Below are positions 5,158-11,070 of a DNA stretch of 11,070 bases, in pieces (the stretch's first letter is position 1; every line of letters begins with the position of its first letter). The stretch spans positions 1 through 11,070 of the forward strand of contig SYFI01000115.1 in the NCBI GenBank assembly GCA_005800465.1. The letters are read 5' to 3'. The translations under genes were made by a program, and so were the position numbers. The notes under the pieces are model-generated. The model searched no databases. It had not been told where the DNA came from and saw nothing but the letters and a program-made list of their open reading frames with translations. The DNA comes from Actinomycetota bacterium. Its GTDB lineage: Bacteria > Actinomycetota > Thermoleophilia > Miltoncostaeales > Miltoncostaeaceae.

Positions 5158-6252
5158 TCAGCCAGTGAGGCGGATCGCACGTGTGATTCCAACCCGTGAG
5201 GCGTCGCCGAGCACCACGACACTGCCGCGCCCCCCGGCACCCGACGTGGCGATGGAGACCGTTCCCGACGGCGCCACGCGCGCCGTGCCCACAACGCGCG
5301 CTCCCACGCGCACCTGAACCCGTAGGCCCGCGGCCAGAGGACCCACCTTTGCGGTCACGCGCCCTGCCGATGCCCGCAGGGCCGAGAGCGACACGCCATG
5401 CGCTGGTGTGGCCACCGGGCCGAGCGCCAGCACTCCGCCTTCGGACGTGGTGGCCCGGAGCGACATGCGGCGCCCAGCACCTGCCACCCGCACATGAAGC
5501 CACGTCCAGGAGCCATCGCTTGCCGTGAGGCGCGCCTGTGCCCCTCCCGCGGATGCGACGACAGTTCCTGATCCCCGCACCGCCACGCCGAGATACCGGG
5601 AAGCACCGCCCAGTGCAACGCCTGGGGTCGTGGCGGTGAGCGTTCCGTCATCCACCCGAACGGCCGACTGACCCCACGAGCGCGCAACCACGGGGAGCCC
5701 TGCGCTCACGGACCACCCCGGCAGGACCGCCCGCACTGGACCCATGCCACCAACAAGCAGACGCCGGCCGAGCGATGAAACCGGGTCGAGCACGATGCGC
5801 ACCGTCTGCCCGGCGACAGCACCGACCGGTACATCCATTGAGCGCACGCCCTTGTCCGGCACGAGGGTGATGAGCGGGATGTCGGGTCCACCGCCCTCTG
5901 GTCGCGCCCGCACCTGCACGAACGCATTCGCACCCGGCACGCCGATACTCACTGGTATCACCTGTGCCCCCTGCGGGATGGCCACCACGGGGCCGAGCAC
6001 GGTGGTGTTGTCTGATGCCGAGATAACGGGGCCATCGGCGAGCACCATCGAGGTGGCAGGGCCCATAACGCCCCACCCGACGAGTCCTGACAACAGATCG
6101 CCGTTTGGCACCGCCGAAAGATCGGACGCCGGGCCCAGCGGCACACCAGCCGGAGCGGCGCCGGCAGAGGCGACGATGACGAGCGTTGCGACGAGCGTGG
6201 CGGAAACGATTCGGACGGCGATTCCCGGGTCGGGGATAGATTGCCCGCCCAT
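5158..6252 (-). CDS. secreted beta-rich protein of unknown function (364 aa)
   Basis: The N-terminus carries a signal peptide (about residues 11-35, hydrophobic core IVSATLVATLVIVASAGAA). The mature protein is rich in Val, Gly, Ala, Ser and Thr with alternating strand-like patterns and almost no charge clusters. Residues 49-165 (NGDLLSGLVGWGV, then a segment ending in VRIVLDPVSSLGRRLLVGG) resemble a carbohydrate-binding-type jelly roll. A similar module may follow (about 170-280), with an Ig-like end. No catalytic motif, LPXTG or lipobox was seen. ATG 6252 is preferred because GGGA lies 7 bases upstream and the signal peptide follows soon after; ATG 6264 is possible, and the farther upstream open frame lies over hyuA. 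The start codon shares a CATG with the divergent hyuA start. Function unknown; fold assignment is a guess. Confidence 0.78.
   Translation of the reverse strand: MGGQSIPDPGIAVRIVSATLVATLVIVASAGAAPAGVPLGPASDLSAVPNGDLLSGLVGWGVMGPATSMVLADGPVISASDNTTVLGPVVAIPQGAQVIPVSIGVPGANAFVQVRARPEGGGPDIPLITLVPDKGVRSMDVPVGAVAGQTVRIVLDPVSSLGRRLLVGGMGPVRAVLPGWSVSAGLPVVARSWGQSAVRVDDGTLTATTPGVALGGASRYLGVAVRGSGTVVASAGGAQARLTASDGSWTWLHVRVAGAGRRMSLRATTSEGGVLALGPVATPAHGVSLSALRASAGRVTAKVGPLAAGLRVQVRVGARVVGTARVAPSGTVSIATSGAGGRGSVVVLGDASRVGITRAIRLTG
6237..6242 (+). promoter_or_regulatory. possible -10 box of hyuA
   Basis: TAGATT lies 8 bases before the ATG at 6251, inside the start of the divergent secreted-protein gene. 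No Shine-Dalgarno site is present at hyuA, so a leaderless transcript is plausible. The -35 region is not convincing. Confidence 0.3.
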
Positions 6253-8173
6253 GGTAGATCCCATTCGGGGGGACACCCCGCACACTCGGGTCGGCGTTGA
6301 CGTCGGCGGCACATTCACCGACGCCGTCGTGGTATCGGCGCACGGCGTCTTCGCGGCCAAGGTTCCCACCACCCCGCACGATCAGGGAGAGGGCGTCGTG
6401 GCCGCGGTTGCAGCCGCGCTGGACGCCGCCGGGGAGACCGGCGCAGAGGCCCGGTCGCTCGCCCACGGCATGACGGTGGGAACCAACGCGCTCCTTGAGC
6501 GGCGCGGCGCCCGGGTGTGTCTGATCACCACGCAGGGTTTTGAGGACATCCTTGAACTGCGCCGCCAGGACCGGGCCTCGCTCTACCACTTGGAGCAACA
6601 ACATCAGGCCCCGCTCGTGCGGGCAGACCACGTGATCGGCGCCAGAGAGCGCATGACCCCCACTGGTATCGAACTGCCGCTCAGCGACGATGCGATTCGT
6701 GAGGTTGTCGCCGCAGTGGTGGCCCTCAACCCGGAGTCGGTGGCTATCGGCCTGCTCTTTGCATACCGGGATCCATCGCACGAGACTGCCCTCGCATACG
6801 CCATACGCGCAGCGCTTCCGGGTGTCCCCATTTCCATCTCATCGGAGGTGCTCCCCGAGATCAGGGAGTATGAGCGCATTGCCACCACGGCCCTTGACGC
6901 CTACCTCGCGCCCGTGCTTCTCACCTATCTGGAGCGCCTCTCGGGCCGTACGGCAGTGGCCGGCCTGCCGGAGCCCTCCATCATGCAGTCGAGCGGCGGG
7001 CTGATGAGCCTCGGTGTGGCAACCACGCATGCTGCGCGCACCGTCCTGTCTGGTCCCGCGGGCGGCCTGGTAGGTGCCGCGGCAGTTGCAGCAAGTATTG
7101 ATGAGCCGCTCGCCCTGGCGTTCGACATGGGTGGGACATCGTGCGATGTCGCCCTCATCGACGATGGCGAACCCGCGCGGGCGCCGGGGCGCTCCGTCGC
7201 CGGACACCCGGTCCACCTCCCCATGCTCGACATCCACACGGTGTCGGCTGGCGGAGGCAGCATCGCGTGGGCGGATGGTGGCGGCGCCCTGCGTGTGGGG
7301 CCGCGCTCGGCCGCGGCGGTTCCGGGCCCTGCCGCATACGGCCTCGGCGGCACGGAGCCCACGGTGACCGACGCCAATGTGGTGCTCGGGCGCGTGACCG
7401 GGGATCTCGGCGCCGGAGGCGAGATACGCCTCAATCAGGCGCGGGCGCTCGAGGCTGTAACGGCATTCGGCGAGACACTCCATCTTCGGCCGGTGCAATG
7501 CGCCGAGGGCATCATCGCTGTGGCCGTCTCGCAAATTGTGGGGGCACTCCGCGTGGTGAGCGTGGAACGCGGCATCGATCCCCGGCGCGCCGTACTGATC
7601 GCGTTTGGTGGCGCCGGGCCGATGCACGCCTGCGACGTGGCCGACTCGCTTCAGATCGCGCACATCGTATGTCCGGCATCCGCGGGGGTGCTGGCCGCAC
7701 TGGGCATGGTGGTGGCCGGGGAGCGGCGCGACTACGTGCAGACGGTGCTGCTTCCCGCCGCAGACCACACATCGCTTGCTCACGCGGTCGCACCACTGCT
7801 CGCGATGGCCATGGGAGATCTCGCCGGCGGGCGCCTTGAGGCTCACGCCGACTGCCGCTACATCGGACAAAGCCATGCGCTGACGATCCCATGGGACCCG
7901 CGGGATCCGGGCGCCAGCCTCGCGGACGCATATCATGCTGCCCACGAGCGCGCATCCGGCGGGGCGATGCCGGGTCGGGCCGTCGAGGTTGTGTCGCTCC
8001 GGGTCGCGGCCATCTGCGACGGCCCGGAGATTCCCGATGGTCTCGCGGCACCCCTACGCCCCCCGATCTCCGGGCCCGTCAGCATCCCCATGGCAGGCAG
8101 CACGTGCTGGGTCGCCGACGGATGGGTTGCCACAGCACACACTGATGGTGCAATCACGTTGGAGCGCTCATGA
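6251..8173 (+). CDS. hyuA: hydantoinase/oxoprolinase family subunit A (HyuA-like)
   Basis: A 640-residue protein of the HyuA / N-methylhydantoinase A / oxoprolinase-N family, which has an actin/sugar-kinase-type ATPase fold and couples ATP hydrolysis to opening of hydantoin, 5-oxoproline or related rings, or to carboxylation of ketones. Seen motifs: phosphate-1 DVGGTFTD (17-24), AHGMTVGTNALLER (71-84), SGPAGGLVGA (267-276), phosphate-2 FDMGGTSCDV (291-300), SAGGGSIAW (332-340), PGPAAYGLGG (358-367), TDANVVLGR (373-381) and FGGAGPMHACD (452-462). Length is slightly under the usual 680-700. The frame is open far upstream, but that region is antisense to the secreted-protein gene; ATG 6251 directly precedes the first conserved strand. 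It overlaps hyuB by ATGA, so the two subunits are coupled. Substrate cannot be told from sequence. Confidence 0.93.
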   Translation: MVDPIRGDTPHTRVGVDVGGTFTDAVVVSAHGVFAAKVPTTPHDQGEGVVAAVAAALDAAGETGAEARSLAHGMTVGTNALLERRGARVCLITTQGFEDILELRRQDRASLYHLEQQHQAPLVRADHVIGARERMTPTGIELPLSDDAIREVVAAVVALNPESVAIGLLFAYRDPSHETALAYAIRAALPGVPISISSEVLPEIREYERIATTALDAYLAPVLLTYLERLSGRTAVAGLPEPSIMQSSGGLMSLGVATTHAARTVLSGPAGGLVGAAAVAASIDEPLALAFDMGGTSCDVALIDDGEPARAPGRSVAGHPVHLPMLDIHTVSAGGGSIAWADGGGALRVGPRSAAAVPGPAAYGLGGTEPTVTDANVVLGRVTGDLGAGGEIRLNQARALEAVTAFGETLHLRPVQCAEGIIAVAVSQIVGALRVVSVERGIDPRRAVLIAFGGAGPMHACDVADSLQIAHIVCPASAGVLAALGMVVAGERRDYVQTVLLPAADHTSLAHAVAPLLAMAMGDLAGGRLEAHADCRYIGQSHALTIPWDPRDPGASLADAYHAAHERASGGAMPGRAVEVVSLRVAAICDGPEIPDGLAAPLRPPISGPVSIPMAGSTCWVADGWVATAHTDGAITLERS

Positions 8174-9699
8174 GTGGTCTCGACCCGATCGGCCTTCAGG
8201 TCTGGAACGCCACTCTGTGCGCGGTTGCCGAAGAGATGCAAGCCGCAATGGTGCGCGCGGCCTTCAGCGTCACCATCAAGGAGCGTTGCGACTGCAGCAC
8301 GGCGATCTTTGATGCGCATGGGCAAATGGTGGCGCAGTCGGACTCGATCCCCGTCCACCTGGGTGCCATGCCCGAGGCGGTCGCTGCCGTTATTTCCCGC
8401 GGTGCGCTGCCGGGCGAGGCGTGGATCATCAACGACCCGTTCCAGGGCGGCACGCACCTGCCAGACATCACGATCGTCTCCCCCATTGCCGTTGATGGCA
8501 CCTCGGTGGCGCACGCGGTCACACGCGCCCACCACGCGGATGTCGGCGGCATGGCACCTGGATCCATGCCGGCGGGGGCCCGGGAGCTTGTTCAGGAGGG
8601 CCTGATAATTCCGCCAATGCGCCTTGCATCGACCAGTGGCCTTGATCAGGGCCTTGTTGATCTCATCGTCGCCAACTCCCGCACGCCGGATGAGCGCCGA
8701 GGCGATCTGGCGGCCCAACTGTCCGCACACCGCCTCGCGCAGACGCGGATGGACGATCTGGCACTGCGACGCGATGGTGTGCATGCCATCGCGGCAGCGA
8801 TGGACGACATTCTCGCCTACGCGCAGCGACGCACACGTGCGGCGATTTCCGCACTTCCCGACGGTCGTTGGACCGGCCTCGAATGCCTTGAGGGCGACGG
8901 CGTGACCGATGACGACATCGTGATCCGCGTGGCGGTCACCATCAGCGGCGATGCGATGACCGTGGACTTCACCGGCAGCGACCCCGCCGGACCGGGAAAC
9001 CTCAACTGCCCCATCGCCGTTACGCGATCAGCGGTGTACTTCGCTGTGCGTGTGGCGATTGACCCTGACATCCCGGCATCTGCAGGTGCATTCGCCCCGG
9101 TCACCATCATCGCCCCCGAAGGCAGCGTGGTGAACGCCCGCCCGCCCAGCGCAGTTGCGGCAGGCAACGTGGAGGGCTCGAGCCGAATCACGGACGCGGT
9201 ACTTTGCGCTCTGTCGGGTGCCACCGATGTGCCTGCCCAAGGGCAGGGGACCATGAACAACCTCACACTTGGGTTCCCCGGTCTGGTGTATTTCGAGACG
9301 CTCGGCGGCGGCCAGGGAGCCTCCCCGCGCGGCGACGGGCCAGATGCCGTGCACGTCGCGATGAGCAACACGCTGAACACTCCGGTTGAGGCCCTGGAGG
9401 TGGCAATGCCCGTGCGTGTGGAGCGCTACTCGGTCCGGCGTGGATCGGGCGGCACCGGTCTGCACCGCGGCGGCGACGGTGTGGTGCGTCGCATCCGGCT
9501 CCTCGAGGATGCCGATGTGTCGCTTATCGCGGAGCGACGTCGCTCGGCACCCCGTGGGCTCGACGGCGGGAGCGACGGCACTCCGGGCTCGACGCGCATC
9601 GACGATGCGCCGGTGAGCGGCAAGTGGCGTGGCCGCCTCTCCGCCGGTTCGGTTATTGAGCAGCGCACGCCCGGCGGCGGGGGCCACGGCATCGCCTGA
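8170..9699 (+). CDS. hyuB: hydantoinase/oxoprolinase family subunit B (HyuB-like)
   Basis: A 509-residue HyuB / N-methylhydantoinase B family subunit, partner of the ATPase subunit encoded just before it. Conserved segments are visible: the N-terminal DPIGLQVWNATL and ERCDCSTAIFD, NDPFQGGTHLPD (about 93-104), RAHHADVGG (about 119-127), VQEGLIIPP, NSRTPDERRGDL, the DFTGSDPAGPGNLN segment, and the glycine-rich end TPGGGGHG. The His/Asp clusters in the NDPFQGGTH and RAHHADVGG blocks are the likely metal site of the family. Start ATG 8170 overlaps the hyuA stop and has GGAG 5 bases upstream. The length is near the 510-590 usual for the family and the gene looks intact. No transporter, regulator or racemase is adjacent to indicate the substrate, so hydantoin, 5-oxoproline and acetone-type substrates all remain possible. 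Confidence 0.93.
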   Translation: MSGLDPIGLQVWNATLCAVAEEMQAAMVRAAFSVTIKERCDCSTAIFDAHGQMVAQSDSIPVHLGAMPEAVAAVISRGALPGEAWIINDPFQGGTHLPDITIVSPIAVDGTSVAHAVTRAHHADVGGMAPGSMPAGARELVQEGLIIPPMRLASTSGLDQGLVDLIVANSRTPDERRGDLAAQLSAHRLAQTRMDDLALRRDGVHAIAAAMDDILAYAQRRTRAAISALPDGRWTGLECLEGDGVTDDDIVIRVAVTISGDAMTVDFTGSDPAGPGNLNCPIAVTRSAVYFAVRVAIDPDIPASAGAFAPVTIIAPEGSVVNARPPSAVAAGNVEGSSRITDAVLCALSGATDVPAQGQGTMNNLTLGFPGLVYFETLGGGQGASPRGDGPDAVHVAMSNTLNTPVEALEVAMPVRVERYSVRRGSGGTGLHRGGDGVVRRIRLLEDADVSLIAERRRSAPRGLDGGSDGTPGSTRIDDAPVSGKWRGRLSAGSVIEQRTPGGGGHGIA

Positions 9700-9702
9700 C
9701 TG

Positions 9703-9715
9703 CACCCTGCGGGTG
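9703..9715. terminator. possible bidirectional hairpin between convergent genes
   Basis: CACCC-TGC-GGGTG forms a 5-bp stem with a 3-base loop and occupies almost the entire 16-base gap between the hyuB stop and the stop of the convergent membrane-protein gene. Only a weak T-rich run (TTACTT) follows on the plus strand, so termination would be inefficient. Confidence 0.35.
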
Positions 9716-10624
9716 TTACTTCGCGAGGTCCTTGCCCACAACCACCACGGCGTCGGCGGTACCGATACGCCCTTCCGCCAGGGAATCAACCGGCACAGCA
9801 GTGGTGATGCCCATATCCTTGCCCAGGTTCCAGGCCACTTCCTTGCGACCGGACAGATATTCGATCTGTGACGTGCCCAGGTCCTGCTTCGCGGCGTTAT
9901 CCACGACCCCAAGGGTGTATCCGGCCGCCTGCACGCGTGGCGCCACACGGTTGGCTGCTGCACCAGACACGCCGCTCGCGTTGAGCACGGCCACGGTGTA
10001 CGCGGCCTTGTTGGCCAGCGGGGGTACCACTTCAGGGATCGTGCCACCCACGTCAGCAGTGGTGCCGGTGGTGCCGGACGTCGCACTCGTCGATGCCCCA
10101 GCACTTGCCGGTGTGGACGATCCGCCATCACCGCGCAGGAAGAAGAACCACACACCGCCTGCCACGATCGCCACAGCGAGCACGGAAATGAGCACCACGA
10201 GCGCACCATTTCCCTCGCCCTCCTTGGCCTTCTTTGTGCCTCGTCCGGCCTTCGCCCGCGAGTTGCTGCTCTTGGCATTGGCGCGCGCCCGAGCCGTGGA
10301 CCGTGGCTGCGCCTGGGCAGCGGCGGCGCTACCGGCGGCGTCACGTACCGCCGCATCTGCTGCGGCGTTCGGGGCAGACCCGGGCAGTGCGCCTGCCTGT
10401 GCCCCCAATTGGGCATCGGAGGTCTCAATGCGGACCTCGGGCGACGTGATAATCGCCCGGACCCGTTCCAGCGAGGGTGCTGCGGCCATGGGCACGGGCG
10501 GACCAATTCTATCCTCCAGCCGCTTCAGCGCTCGCCCCTGACGGACGATCACCACGGCGAGGGCGATAAAGGCCACGACGCCGATTGCGGCAGCCGCGAT
10601 GATGATGATGTCCAGCAGGTCCAC
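9716..10624 (-). CDS. two-helix membrane protein with external LytR_C domain (302 aa)
   Basis: Order: a transmembrane helix at the very N-terminus (about 5-27); a long Ala-rich segment that becomes strongly basic (about 108-135, rich in Arg, Lys, Ala and Ser); a second transmembrane helix (141-163, ALVVLISVLAVAIVAGGVWF); a Thr/Ser/Gly-rich spacer; and a C-terminal LytR_C domain (about 209-298: YTVAVLNASGVSGAAANRV ... VVVVGKDLAK). LytR_C occurs in actinobacterial envelope proteins, some with an LCP catalytic domain; none is present here, so the protein is not itself an LCP glycopolymer transferase. Two helices put the basic linker most simply in the cytoplasm only if the N-terminus is outside. 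The start is GTG 10624, needed to include the first helix; no clear Shine-Dalgarno precedes it. It lies 62 bases after the rel gene and may be co-transcribed. Function unknown. Confidence 0.85.
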   Translation of the reverse strand: MDLLDIIIIAAAAIGVVAFIALAVVIVRQGRALKRLEDRIGPPVPMAAAPSLERVRAIITSPEVRIETSDAQLGAQAGALPGSAPNAAADAAVRDAAGSAAAAQAQPRSTARARANAKSSNSRAKAGRGTKKAKEGEGNGALVVLISVLAVAIVAGGVWFFFLRGDGGSSTPASAGASTSATSGTTGTTADVGGTIPEVVPPLANKAAYTVAVLNASGVSGAAANRVAPRVQAAGYTLGVVDNAAKQDLGTSQIEYLSGRKEVAWNLGKDMGITTAVPVDSLAEGRIGTADAVVVVGKDLAK

Positions 10625-10686
10625 TGAGAGGCCACGCTACCAGCAGGCCCCGATGCCCGACGCCACCGACAGCCCGAGGTGCGGGG

Positions 10687-11070
10687 TCAGGCGCCCGGCG
10701 TCACCCTGTACGCGTCAAATACCGACTCGACGTTTCGCAGGTGCGCCGTGAGCACCCGCAGGGTGTTGATATCGGCCATCTCCAGCACAAAGCGATGCCG
10801 GGCCATCTGATCATCAACCTGGCACTGCGCCGAGAGGATGTTGACCCCGTTCTCGGCGATGGTGCGTGAGATGTCCTCGAGAAGGCGATGGCGATCCCAT
10901 GCCTCCACGGCGAGCTCCACGCCAAAGGCGTGCCGGCTCTCCCCACCCCACGCCACGGATGTGAATCGCTCCGGGGACCGCATGAGCGCGCGCGTATTGG
11001 GGCAGTCTCCCCGGTGGATCGTGATACCGCGTCCCAGTGAGATATATCCCACGATGTCATCCCCGGGAAC
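10687..11070 (-). CDS. rel: RelA/SpoT-family (p)ppGpp synthetase/hydrolase, C-terminal end (cut by window edge)
   Basis: The frame is open to the window edge and shows the last 127 residues of a long Rel enzyme, which makes and degrades the stringent-response alarmones ppGpp and pppGpp. The visible part begins VPGDDIVGYISLGRGITIHR with GDCPNT following, the conserved region after the TGS and helical domains. An ACT domain comes next (about the last 80 residues: GVELAVEAWDRHRLLEDISRTI ... VFDAYRV), which senses ribosome-bound uncharged tRNA or amino acids. The catalytic domains lie outside the window, so activity cannot be judged. The usual family end is reached at TGA 10687-10689, so the C-terminus looks intact. 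Confidence 0.93.
   Translation of the reverse strand, partial: VPGDDIVGYISLGRGITIHRGDCPNTRALMRSPERFTSVAWGGESRHAFGVELAVEAWDRHRLLEDISRTIAENGVNILSAQCQVDDQMARHRFVLEMADINTLRVLTAHLRNVESVFDAYRVTPGA

Noticed and set aside
5744..6250. An N-terminal extension of hyuA giving an 809-residue protein
   Set aside because: The extension is Pro/Thr/Ser-rich, is antisense to the secreted-protein gene, and the conserved HyuA strand DVGGTFTD begins shortly after ATG 6251.
5648..6781. A 377-codon minus-strand frame across the hyuA/secreted-protein junction
   Set aside because: It is out of frame with the secreted protein, which has a proper signal peptide, and overlaps conserved hyuA sequence.
6839..7945. A 368-codon open frame antisense to hyuA
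   Set aside because: Its composition (Arg, His, Gly, Cys) is typical of shadows in GC-rich genes, and hyuA on the other strand shows all family motifs.
9028..10506. A 492-codon open frame on the minus strand
   Set aside because: It is Arg/Pro/Ser-rich, lies antisense to hyuB and out of frame over the LytR_C gene, and has no recognisable domain. It is a GC-rich shadow frame.

Overview
The window is GC-rich, densely packed bacterial chromosome with codons that mostly end in G or C. A LytR_C-domain envelope protein, a CysO-like sulfur carrier, zinc-ribbon envelope proteins and apparently leaderless transcripts suggest an actinobacterium (Actinomycetota), possibly a deep lineage such as Thermoleophilia or Acidimicrobiia. 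That placement is inference. No mobile element, CRISPR array, prophage or plasmid function was seen.

Layout. Positions 1-25 (-) are the 5' end of a tRNA, probably tRNA-Arg. Positions 77-535 (-) are a secreted cupin gene broken by one in-frame TAG just before its second cupin motif. A divergent 105-codon gene of unknown function follows (573-890, +). Positions 887-3298 (-) hold a three-gene operon transcribed right to left: a threonine-synthase-family PLP enzyme, a 90-residue MoaD/ThiS/CysO-type sulfur carrier ending in GG, and an NAD-binding SDR-like protein. Its leader (3299-3496) has a recognisable promoter, a SAM-I (S-box) riboswitch and a hairpin that sequesters the ribosome binding site. 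Positions 3581-5139 (+) hold two overlapping zinc-ribbon genes, the second with a membrane helix and a SPOR domain. Positions 5158-6252 (-) encode a secreted beta-rich protein of unknown function. Positions 6251-9699 (+) encode the two subunits of a hydantoinase/oxoprolinase-type enzyme (hyuA-hyuB). Positions 9716-10624 (-) encode a membrane protein with an external LytR_C domain, and 10687-11070 (-) is the C-terminal end of a RelA/SpoT (p)ppGpp enzyme.

The most interesting system is the SAM-riboswitch operon. Threonine synthase acts on O-phosphohomoserine, the branch point of threonine and methionine synthesis. A SAM sensor controls methionine supply, and the adjacent gene is a sulfur carrier of the kind that donates sulfide from a C-terminal thiocarboxylate (as CysO does to CysM). 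Together these suggest that the 'threonine synthase' makes homocysteine from O-phosphohomoserine and carrier-bound sulfur. I recall a MetM/MetO pair of this kind from Streptomyces; that is from memory and should be checked. New here, as far as I can tell, are the clear SAM-I riboswitch in front of the pair and an SDR-like third gene that has lost the usual YxxxK residues.

A second theme is transcript structure. Several genes have a -10-like hexamer only 7-11 bases before the start codon and no Shine-Dalgarno sequence, which suggests leaderless mRNAs. The riboswitch operon and hyuB use ordinary Shine-Dalgarno sites.
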